Origin: Acidimicrobiales bacterium
GTDB lineage: Bacteria; Actinomycetota; Acidimicrobiia; Acidimicrobiales; RAAP-2
DNA: 5,850 nucleotides
Reading direction: 5' to 3'
NCBI GenBank assembly: GCA_017883105.1
Contig: JADGOF010000162.1
Location: 1-5,850, forward strand
Shown here one piece after another: positions 1-5,250 of this stretch. Within the stretch, counting starts at the first letter, position 1, and each line of letters starts with the position of its first letter. The notes beneath the pieces are model-generated. The model was not told the DNA's origin. It ran no database searches and worked only from the letters and a program-made list of their open reading frames with translations. A program made the translations under genes and the position numbers.

Positions 1-1653
1 CCGCAGATCCTGCAGTACTTCCACATGTCGTTCGCGTACTACGTGGCGATCGTGGTCGTCTCCAACCTCCTCGGAGCCTTTGCCTCGCTGCCGGCCAGCA
101 AGACCGACAAGCTCGGGCGTTCGAACGTCGTGATCTACGGTTTGCTCATCGTCGGCCTGCTGGTCGCCGTCGGGGTGCCGGCATGCACCACCGAGTTGGA
201 GTTCTTCATCGTCATCAGTCTGCTCGGCATCGTCGAGGGGGCGATCCTCGTCGCCACCCCTGCGCTGGTGCGTGACTTCAGCCCGCAGCTCGGCCGGGCT
301 TCGGCCATGGGCTTTTGGACGGTCGGCCCGGTCGCCGGTTCGCTCCTCACGTCCGTCGTGGCCACCAACACGATCGAGTACTTCCTGAAGCACCACGGAG
401 TCTCCGGATGGAAGTGGCAGTTCATCATCTCGGGTGGGGTCTCCCTCGTCCTCTTCGTGGTCGCCCTCTTCTTCATGAAGGACCTCTCGTCCCGCCTCCG
501 CGACCAGCTCATGGTGAACGAGCACGACACCGCCCTTGTCGAGGCGAAGGCCCGAGGCATCTCCATTGCGGACGTCGAAGCAGCCACCTCTCATCCGTGG
601 CGCCAGATCCTCAAGTGGGACCTGGTCGGCTCGGCGGTCGGCATCTCGCTGTTCCTGCTCGTCTACTACGCGGCGTCGGCCTTCTTCACAATCTACTGGG
701 CGACGGTGTTCAAGTCCTCAAGCGGGCTCAACCTCACCACCTCGGACGCCAACTACCTCAACACGTGGTTCTGGAGCGCCGATGCGGTGGCGCTCATCGT
801 GTTCGGCATCCTCTCGGACAAGCTGCGGGTCCGCAAGCCGCTCATGTTGGTGGGGGTGGTGGGATCGATCGTCATGCTCATCTTCTTCCTGATGCAGGCC
901 AACCACCCCTTCTCCAGCTTCTCGACGATCATCGTGCTGGAGGTCCTGCTCGCGGCGTGCATCTCGCTGACCTACGCACCGTGGATGGCTGCCTACACCG
1001 AGTTGGTCGAGGCCAAGAACCCCGCCCTCGTGGGCACCGGACTCGCCCTTTGGGGTTGGATCCTTCGCTTGACCGTGGGACTCTCGTTCATATTCCTGCC
1101 GGTGGTGATCAACTCGGTGAACCCGGTGGTGGACAACCTCGTGTACGCCCAAACCCAGCCCAACGGCAATGCCCCTTTCAACGTGCAGCAGTTCCAGCTG
1201 CAGCACCCCAAGTCCGTCGCCTTCGCCGAAAAGAACGCGAGCTGGCTGTCGGTCCTCAGTGAGCCCAAGAACGCCCCGGTCGTTGCGGCGGCCAATGCGA
1301 GCGCCTCACCTGCCAATCTGGTCGCCCTGCAGAAGGCGGTGGGCCCTGTGGTCTTCGCGAAGGTCGTGGCCAACATCGCCGCTTTGAAGACCCTCGTCGT
1401 GCCGTACCAGGCCCAGCTCACCTACCTCGCTCCCCACCAGAACCAACTCAACTCCCTGGTCAACGGGGTGGCCAGGTCGCCCAAGCAGTGGCAGCACTGG
1501 TTCTGGATCTGCATCGGCGGGATGGTCCTGTTCATCCCGACCATCTTCCTCAACCGGGGACGTTGGAGCCCGAAGAAGGCCCGTGAGGACGAAGAGAAGC
1601 ATGACGCCGATGTGGCCAGGCAGCTGCGCGAGCTGGCCGGGGCGAACGCCTGA
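1..1653 (+). CDS. MFS transporter, 5' end cut by window edge
   Basis: This is a secondary transporter of the major facilitator superfamily in the cytoplasmic membrane; the substrate cannot be read from the sequence. The frame is open from base 1, so the first ATG in the window (25) is an internal Met and the N-terminus with TM1 lies outside. Numbering from that Met: about 11 hydrophobic segments are visible, near residues 2-22, 33-52, 58-80, 95-115, 132-152, 200-226, 247-262, 272-290, 300-320, 335-363 and 491-509. The TM2-TM3 loop reads ASKTDKLGR, a form of MFS motif A (GxxxDxxGR). A second copy, GILSDKLRVRK, lies at 261-271 in the C-terminal half, as expected from the family's internal duplication. 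A charged central loop spans 153-198 and a charged cytoplasmic tail 510-542. The odd part is about 125 mostly hydrophilic residues (365-489) before the last helix. The gene is convergent with the next one, 21 bases away. Family is near certain; function is unknown. Confidence 0.93.
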   Translation, partial: PQILQYFHMSFAYYVAIVVVSNLLGAFASLPASKTDKLGRSNVVIYGLLIVGLLVAVGVPACTTELEFFIVISLLGIVEGAILVATPALVRDFSPQLGRASAMGFWTVGPVAGSLLTSVVATNTIEYFLKHHGVSGWKWQFIISGGVSLVLFVVALFFMKDLSSRLRDQLMVNEHDTALVEAKARGISIADVEAATSHPWRQILKWDLVGSAVGISLFLLVYYAASAFFTIYWATVFKSSSGLNLTTSDANYLNTWFWSADAVALIVFGILSDKLRVRKPLMLVGVVGSIVMLIFFLMQANHPFSSFSTIIVLEVLLAACISLTYAPWMAAYTELVEAKNPALVGTGLALWGWILRLTVGLSFIFLPVVINSVNPVVDNLVYAQTQPNGNAPFNVQQFQLQHPKSVAFAEKNASWLSVLSEPKNAPVVAAANASASPANLVALQKAVGPVVFAKVVANIAALKTLVVPYQAQLTYLAPHQNQLNSLVNGVARSPKQWQHWFWICIGGMVLFIPTIFLNRGRWSPKKAREDEEKHDADVARQLRELAGANA

Positions 1654-1674
1654 ATCGGCCGTCGTCGGTGTCCG

Positions 1675-2649
1675 TCAGCTGAGGGCGGGCACCACCCTGT
1701 CGACGAACAGCTCCAATGAGCGCCACCCGATGGCCGGATCGACTCCGGCGACCAGGGGTTTGAGTTTGAGCGCGGACCGGGAGTCGAGTCGTTCGGCAAG
1801 CGCCACGCACTCCTCGGGTGTGACCACCGCGTAGAGGTCGGAGCGTCTCAGCTCCTCGATGTCCCCGACCGGAGTCCACGGATTGGCCCCTGGTGCGGCC
1901 GCGGCCGCCCACTGCCCGTAGCTGTTGGCTTCGTGGATGGCGTGGGGGGCGAGCTCGGCCCACGACCGCTCGGGGTCCTCGGTGACGAAGACCCACATCG
2001 GGCCGTCCGGCCACAACAGGATCCCGTCGCCTTTGCCCAGCCGACGGCACTCGGTCACGTAGGCATCGCCCAGGCGCGGATCAGGGATGGCCGGGAGGTA
2101 GGCGTCTCCGAGGCGGGCGGCCCGCCTGGGTGCCGAGCCACCGACGATCACGAACGGTCGGGGCTGCTGGACCGGGGGAGGGGTGACGGTCAGCGTCTGT
2201 CCCCGGTACTCGAAGGCGGCACCGCTCAGGCCGGCCACGAGGGCTCCGAGCTTCTCCTCGAAGATGGCCCCCCGGTCGTCGAAGGGAACGCCGAACATGG
2301 CGAATTCGTCGGGAACGTACCCGGGGACCACGGTGAGCTCGACCCGGCCGTTGCTGATGATGTCGAGCACCGCCACGTCCTCCGCGGTGGCGATCGGGTC
2401 CCGCAGGGTGAGCACCAGGGCCGACAGCATGATCCGGATCTGCTCGGTCCGGCCGGCGACGGCGGCGGCGAACACGAAGGGCGATGGGAGGTAGCCGTCC
2501 GGCGATCCGTGGTGCTCGGAGATCACCACACGGGGGCAGCCCCGCTGGTCGGCCCACGCCGTCATGGCCAGGGCTTCTGCATAGAGCTCGGTACGGGGGA
2601 TCCCGAAGTCGGGAGCCCTCAGGTCATGGTGTAGCAACCAATTGTTCAC
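1675..2649 (-). CDS. LLM-class flavin/F420-dependent oxidoreductase
   Basis: This is a cytoplasmic TIM-barrel enzyme of the bacterial luciferase-like family (PF00296 type), whose members use FMN or F420 for oxidation or reduction. The substrate is unknown. Numbering from the GTG at 2667, visible landmarks are HHDLRAPDFG in the first strand (13-22), SEHHGSPDGYLPSP at 50-63 in the typical active-site loop, and DPIATAEDVAVLDIISNGR at 90-108, a hallmark of the family. Further on are GYVPDEFAMFG (116-126) and FVIVGGSAP before an RRAARLGDAY helix (172-190). The C-terminal part looks complete, so the protein seems intact at 324-330 residues. I chose the GTG at 2649 because GAGG lies six bases upstream and because relatives begin directly with the first strand. 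The GTG at 2667 is the longer alternative and has no comparable ribosome binding site. An upstream in-frame stop at 2698-2700 limits the start. Cofactor choice (FMN or F420) cannot be settled here, but F420 is common in actinobacteria. Confidence 0.93.
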   Translation of the reverse strand: MNNWLLHHDLRAPDFGIPRTELYAEALAMTAWADQRGCPRVVISEHHGSPDGYLPSPFVFAAAVAGRTEQIRIMLSALVLTLRDPIATAEDVAVLDIISNGRVELTVVPGYVPDEFAMFGVPFDDRGAIFEEKLGALVAGLSGAAFEYRGQTLTVTPPPVQQPRPFVIVGGSAPRRAARLGDAYLPAIPDPRLGDAYVTECRRLGKGDGILLWPDGPMWVFVTEDPERSWAELAPHAIHEANSYGQWAAAAAPGANPWTPVGDIEELRRSDLYAVVTPEECVALAERLDSRSALKLKPLVAGVDPAIGWRSLELFVDRVVPALS

Positions 2650-2653
2650 GTGC

Positions 2654-2659
2654 CACCTC
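2654..2659 (-). promoter_or_regulatory. Ribosome binding site deciding the LLM start
   Basis: On the minus strand GAGGTG lies just ahead of the GTG at 2649, leaving six bases between GAGG and the start codon. This is normal Shine-Dalgarno spacing. It favours the shorter start over the GTG at 2667, which has no purine-rich box at a useful distance. Confidence 0.5.
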
Positions 2660-2675
2660 GTGGTCACCGGTCGGC

Positions 2676-2692
2676 GGTCCGGGAGCCGGACC
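2676..2692. repeat. Perfect 7-bp inverted repeat, 3-base loop, in divergent promoter region
   Basis: The arms GGTCCGG and CCGGACC flank GAG. The repeat lies between the divergent LLM and exonuclease genes. If the LLM transcript starts upstream, the repeat would form a stable GC hairpin in its 5' leader, about 26 bases before the chosen GTG. It could equally be a protein-binding palindrome. No U-tract follows, so an intrinsic terminator is unlikely. Confidence 0.5.
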
Positions 2693-2703
2693 TCTGATCA
2701 GTG

Positions 2704-2709
2704 AGCGTA
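2704..2709 (-). promoter_or_regulatory. Candidate -10 box for the LLM gene
   Basis: On the minus strand TACGCT fits the actinobacterial -10 pattern TANNNT. I see no convincing -35 element at the right distance. A start about seven bases downstream would give a leader of roughly 50 bases containing the hairpin at 2676-2692. This is weak evidence resting on one hexamer. Confidence 0.25.
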
Positions 2710-2733
2710 CGACGAAGTGTCTCACCGACGATC

Positions 2734-2739
2734 TACGGT
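2734..2739 (+). promoter_or_regulatory. Candidate -10 box giving a leaderless exonuclease mRNA
   Basis: TACGGT matches TANNNT and is followed by exactly seven bases (GGGCGGC) before the GTG at 2747. Transcription would therefore begin at or next to the start codon, a common arrangement in actinobacteria. The bases in the -35 position (2711-2716, GACGAA) are a poor match, so the call rests on the -10 box, its spacing, and the similar layout at two other genes here. Confidence 0.45.
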
Positions 2740-2746
2740 GGGCGGC

Positions 2747-3394
2747 GTGGACACTTCGGGGCCCCATCGGCCCGGCTTCGCCGTCATCGATGTCGAGACG
2801 ACCGGGTTCTCGCCCGAGACCGAGCGGATCGTCGAGGTGGCCTTGGTGATCCTCGATGCCGACGGGGACGAGATGGATGCGTTCTGCACGTTGGTCGACC
2901 CCGGTCGCGACCCCGGTCCCACTCATGTCCACGGCATCTCGGAGGAGATGCTGACCGGGGCACCGACGTTCGCCGCCATCCATCCGTACCTGGCCCGACA
3001 GCTTTCGGGCCAGGTGGTGGTGGGCCACAACGTTGACCGGTTCGACCTGGCGTTCCTGAGGGGCGAATGCCGGCGAGTCGGGGGCGACGACCTGGTGCCC
3101 GGGCCCGTCTCCTCCGTGGACACCCTGGGCGTGGCCCAGCGCCATCTCGACCTCCCCGGCAAGGCCAGGCTGGTCGACTGCTGTGACTACTTCGCCCTCA
3201 CCTGGCTGGATCATCACAACGCCCTAGGGGACGCCCGGGTCACGGCTGCGTTGTTGCAGGCGTTGAGGAACCACCTGGGCGACGGGCTCCTCGGGATCGC
3301 CGAAACACTGCAGCAGGCAGAGGGCTCGATCTGGCCCGGGGCGACCGACCTCCGCCCGATGGCCGTAGGTCGCACCACCTCGTTGGCCGGCTGA
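2747..3394 (+). CDS. DEDDh-family 3'-5' exonuclease (DnaQ/RNase T-like)
   Basis: This is predicted to be a metal-dependent nuclease that removes nucleotides from 3' ends. All five catalytic residues of the DEDDh group are visible, numbering from the GTG at 2747. Exo I is FAVIDVETTGF (Asp15, Glu17), Exo II is GHNVDRFDLAFL (Asp100), and Exo III is HNALGDA (His157, Asp162). The THVHGIS segment at 59-65 is also typical of the DnaQ epsilon-like fold. The protein is about 215 residues with no BRCT, helicase or polymerase domain, so it is a single-domain exonuclease. It may be a proofreading-like, repair or RNA-trimming enzyme; the sequence does not decide. The GTG codons at 2717 and 2738 are also in frame. 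I prefer 2747 because a -10 box lies seven bases before it and because the conserved strand begins soon after. The neighbouring LLM gene is divergent and the DMT transporter convergent, so it is probably transcribed alone. Confidence 0.92.
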   Translation: MDTSGPHRPGFAVIDVETTGFSPETERIVEVALVILDADGDEMDAFCTLVDPGRDPGPTHVHGISEEMLTGAPTFAAIHPYLARQLSGQVVVGHNVDRFDLAFLRGECRRVGGDDLVPGPVSSVDTLGVAQRHLDLPGKARLVDCCDYFALTWLDHHNALGDARVTAALLQALRNHLGDGLLGIAETLQQAEGSIWPGATDLRPMAVGRTTSLAG

Positions 3395-3422
3395 GCCCGA
3401 CCGCCGTCCGGGGGGGCCGGCC
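3385..3422. terminator. Weak GC hairpin between convergent genes
   Basis: GGCCGGC (3385-3391) and GCCGGCC (3416-3422) can pair as a seven-base stem around a 24-base loop. The stem starts inside the last exonuclease codons and ends just before the DMT stop codon. It lies where two converging transcripts must end, but the loop is long and neither side has a T-tract. It is a terminator-like structure at best. Confidence 0.2.
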
Positions 3423-3424
3423 GG

Positions 3425-4369
3425 TCAGCTGACGGGAGCGTCGGCGGTGGCCGCTGCCTCAGGTATGGCCGGGGCGTCGGAGCGATGACGCGCACCACCG
3501 AGCATCTCGTCCAGGTCTCCCGCCTCAGGGGTGCCGGCCACCAGTGGCGATCGGGCCAGCATGACCACGCCGGCCACCAGGGCGGCCAGGGCTACCACCT
3601 CGAGGGACGTCCACAAGGACCCGCCCCGCAGCCGATCGGCGAAGAGGGTGACCCCGAGCACGATGCTGACTAGGGGATTGATGGTCACCAGGGTCGTTCT
3701 CGACGCGGTAATGGGCCCGGCGTGGAGCGCGTTCTGTAGCAGGAAGATTGTGCCGAGGCCGGTGATGGCCAGCATGTAGGGCTGGAAGTGGGTGAAGACG
3801 TGTCCCCACCCCTGGGTGGTGTAGGTGGTGATGGCCTTGGTCAGCGAAGCAGCGTAGGCCGCGGTCACCGCAGTGGCCGCGCCGAAGGCGGCTGCCCGCC
3901 ACCACCGGGGACCCCGTAGGGCGGAGATGATGAAGACGGAGATGATGGCGAGGAGCACGGTGGAGGCCACCAGCCACTGGTGGTCGGTGGGCACGGCGGT
4001 GCCTCCGTGGGGGTCCGCAGCCAGAAAGAACCCTCCCAGGCCGGCCACGATGACCGCCGACCCCAGCCATTCCTGCCACCCCAGCCGGTAGCGGAACCAG
4101 ATCCCCAGGATGAGCAGCAGGAACAGCAACTCGGTGGTCAGCACCGGCTGGACCACGCTCAACTGACCGAACCGCAAGGCGGTGGCCTGCAGGGCGAACT
4201 CGACCAGCATCAGGGCGAACCCGATCAGCCAGATGCCGCGTTTGATGGCGTGGGTCATCAGACTCAGGCGCAGGGTGGCTGCCGCCGGGGCCGACTCCAC
4301 CCCGATCCGCTGCAGCACGGAGGTCAGGGCGTTTACGAAGGCGGCGATCGCGGCGAGTAGGAAAGCCAC
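3425..4369 (-). CDS. DMT/EamA-type membrane transporter
   Basis: This is a cytoplasmic-membrane protein of the drug/metabolite transporter superfamily, which moves small molecules such as amino acids or metabolites; the substrate is unknown. It has 314 residues. About nine hydrophobic segments can be drawn, near 2-20, 45-65, 68-92, 103-117, 132-150, 158-178, 196-214, 221-243 and 255-273, against ten in the classic family. FGQLSVVQPVLTTELLFLL (67-85) and the later SRTTLVTINPLVSIVLGV (223-240) occupy matching places in the two halves, as expected from the EamA duplication. A soluble, Ala- and Asp/Glu-containing tail of about 40 residues follows the last helix. The start is the GTG at 4369; the frame has a stop at 4391-4393 and no ATG in between. 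There is no good ribosome binding site, but a -10-like hexamer lies seven bases upstream. It follows the rhodanese gene by 61 bases on the same strand and could be co-transcribed. Export of a sulfur compound would be speculation. Confidence 0.88.
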   Translation of the reverse strand: MAFLLAAIAAFVNALTSVLQRIGVESAPAAATLRLSLMTHAIKRGIWLIGFALMLVEFALQATALRFGQLSVVQPVLTTELLFLLLILGIWFRYRLGWQEWLGSAVIVAGLGGFFLAADPHGGTAVPTDHQWLVASTVLLAIISVFIISALRGPRWWRAAAFGAATAVTAAYAASLTKAITTYTTQGWGHVFTHFQPYMLAITGLGTIFLLQNALHAGPITASRTTLVTINPLVSIVLGVTLFADRLRGGSLWTSLEVVALAALVAGVVMLARSPLVAGTPEAGDLDEMLGGARHRSDAPAIPEAAATADAPVS

Positions 4370-4376
4370 GCCCCAT

Positions 4377-4382
4377 GTTGTA
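4377..4382 (-). promoter_or_regulatory. Candidate -10 box ahead of the DMT transporter
   Basis: On the minus strand TACAAC is followed by seven bases (ATGGGGC) and the GTG at 4369. The last base departs from TANNNT and there is no -35 box, so alone this is weak. It is listed because two other genes here have the same layout and no Shine-Dalgarno sequence precedes this start. Confidence 0.25.
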
Positions 4383-4430
4383 GTCGCGAATCAGCTGGCG
4401 CGCGGAGAAGACCGGCAAGAGTTGCGAGAT

Positions 4431-4787
4431 TCAGGGCCCGGTGTCCCTCGTCGGGACGGCTGGTTCGGAAGCCATCCAGTCACGCCAGGCCCGGAAGCCG
4501 CCGGCCAAGGAGGACGCATAGCCCTCGGAGCACGCCACGACCACCGGCTGGTCGAATCCGGTCACTTCGGGTATCCGGTGGGATCCGCGCGGATCGAGCC
4601 GCCATTCGAGCACGTTCCGCTCGATGACCAGGGCTCCGGGAAGCTCCCCTTCGGCCTGACGTTGGGCCACCGGACGGATGTCGACGATGAGCCCGCCGGC
4701 CGCGATGACCGAGGGCAGATCCTCCGGATCGGTTCGGCCGATGCGGGTACGTGCCTCGGCCACCAGGTCGTCGGCCGAGGGGCTCAC
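4431..4787 (-). CDS. Rhodanese-like protein, probably internally shortened
   Basis: This is a single-domain rhodanese homologue, a family that transfers sulfane sulfur through an active-site cysteine. It has 118 residues. LIVDIRP (33-39), GELPGALVIERNVLEWRLDP (47-66) and VVVACSEGYASSL (82-94) match rhodaneses found next to actinobacterial cysteine dioxygenases. Cys86 is the candidate catalytic residue. In relatives I know, SSLA is followed by a helix and strand resembling ALQDLGLHRATDVV, and only then GGFxAW. Here GGFRAW follows SSLA directly (residues 95/96, base 4503), so about 17 residues appear to be missing. That block supplies part of the central sheet, so activity is doubtful. The start is a GTG sharing GTGA with the upstream gene's stop. 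No ribosome binding site is evident, which suggests translational coupling. The missing block is judged from memory of the family, not from an alignment. Confidence 0.82.
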   Translation of the reverse strand: MSPSADDLVAEARTRIGRTDPEDLPSVIAAGGLIVDIRPVAQRQAEGELPGALVIERNVLEWRLDPRGSHRIPEVTGFDQPVVVACSEGYASSLAGGFRAWRDWMASEPAVPTRDTGP

Positions 4788-5149
4788 GACGGGTCGTGGT
4801 CAGCGGTGACGTCGAACGGCCCCAGGGGAGGGATCGCTTCGGTGCCGATGATGCCGAGCCGGCCCTCCGGGCCGAGGTCGTAGTACGTCATGGAGGCCAG
4901 CCGTGGACCGTAGACGTGCACGCTCACCGCGTCCTGGTGGCCCAGGTTGTTGAGGTCGTGGATGTACCGGGCTCCGAAGGTCCGGTGCTCGCCGGCGCCG
5001 ACCTGGTGGGTGGTCATCGCCGGGGAGGGCCTCCACGGGTCCGGGGGAGGAGAGAGAGGGGACCTCGATCCCGCCGGAAGCCCTCGGGGACGACGGGGGG
5101 ACGGTGCCGCAGCGAGAACCGCGGCGGGATCGAGGTAGGCGAGTGCCAT
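4784..5149 (-). CDS. Cysteine dioxygenase-like protein lacking the HxH metal block
   Basis: The C-terminal half resembles bacterial cysteine dioxygenase, a cupin iron enzyme that oxidises cysteine to cysteine sulfinate. GAGEHRTFGARYIHDLNNLG (51-70) would carry the third iron ligand, His64. AVSVHVYGPRLASMTYYDL (74-92) holds Tyr80, the counterpart of the active-site tyrosine in SLHxYSPP. The ORF has only 121 residues against roughly 170-190 in the family. The segment that should contain RWY, EVWLLxW and HDHG is absent, and with it two of the three iron ligands. Residues 15-44 are instead rich in Pro, Arg and Ser. MALAYLDPAAVLAA and DPWR at 37-40 look like the normal N-terminal region, so the loss may fall near residues 40-46. 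The other two frames of this stretch do not restore the block, so one frameshift does not explain it. The ATG at 5149 is supported by a promoter six bases upstream. It is likely inactive as a dioxygenase. Confidence 0.72.
   Translation of the reverse strand: MALAYLDPAAVLAAAPSPRRPRGLPAGSRSPLSPPPDPWRPSPAMTTHQVGAGEHRTFGARYIHDLNNLGHQDAVSVHVYGPRLASMTYYDLGPEGRLGIIGTEAIPPLGPFDVTADHDPS
5062..5136. repeat. Perfect 15-bp inverted repeat inside the dioxygenase-like gene
   Basis: ACCTCGATCCCGCCG at 5062-5076 is the exact reverse complement of 5122-5136, with 45 bases between. The right arm encodes YLDPAA near the protein start; the left arm lies in the low-complexity Pro/Arg/Ser stretch. The repeat could fold into a long-loop hairpin in the mRNA, or it could mark a template switch. 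It does not extend beyond 15 bases at either end. Confidence 0.7.
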
Positions 5150-5155
5150 ACCGCC

Positions 5156-5184
5156 ACTGTAGAGAGTTAAAGATGACTAATCAA
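5156..5184 (-). promoter_or_regulatory. Promoter for the dioxygenase/rhodanese pair, leaderless
   Basis: On the minus strand TTGATT (5184-5179), a 17-base spacer and TACAGT (5161-5156) form a good primary-sigma promoter. An overlapping TTGACT at 5189-5184 gives a less well spaced alternative -35 box. Only six bases (GGCGGT) separate the -10 box from the ATG at 5149, so the message should begin at or very near the start codon. The promoter lies in an AT-rich patch of about 55 bases (5160-5213), unlike everything else in the window. Confidence 0.6.
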
Positions 5185-5188
5185 GTCA
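5174..5188. promoter_or_regulatory. Possible operator overlapping the -35 region
   Basis: TGACT and AGTCA are inverted arms around five bases (AATCA on the plus strand). The element covers the -35 hexamer of the dioxygenase promoter, where a dimeric repressor or activator would act. The arms are short and no regulator gene is in the window, so this is only a candidate site. Confidence 0.3.
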
Positions 5189-5250
5189 AGTTTATAGATT
5201 TAAGAGGAAATAGGGCGGTGACGGGTCCGCAAGGATGGGCGAATGCCTGT

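Noticed and set aside
315..1262. Long plus-strand ORF in another frame of the MFS gene
   Set aside because: Its translation is Arg/Gly/His/Pro-rich with no recognisable motif, typical of an out-of-frame reading of GC-rich coding DNA. The MFS frame has clear membrane helices and motif A.
1654..1674. Terminator between the convergent MFS and LLM genes
   Set aside because: The gap is 21 bases with only very short possible stems and no T-tract.
1933..2634. Plus-strand ORF opposite the LLM oxidoreductase
   Set aside because: It is an antisense shadow. The minus strand encodes a complete, well-conserved LLM protein over the same bases.
3424..3433. Ten-base palindrome GTCAGCTGAC at the DMT stop codon, partly shared with the LLM stop region near 1674
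   Set aside because: Both arise from the ordinary AGC-TGA ending of the two genes. The shared piece is too short to be called a repeat element.
3525..4418. Minus-strand ORF overlapping the DMT transporter, starting at an ATG-containing context
   Set aside because: The product is Arg/His/Gly-rich and lacks hydrophobic helices, while the alternative frame encodes an obvious multi-helix membrane protein.
5095..5100. Run of six G as a simple frameshift explaining the dioxygenase
   Set aside because: Reading the other two minus-strand frames across this stretch did not reveal the missing RWY, EVWLL or HDHG motifs, so one indel here does not restore the protein.
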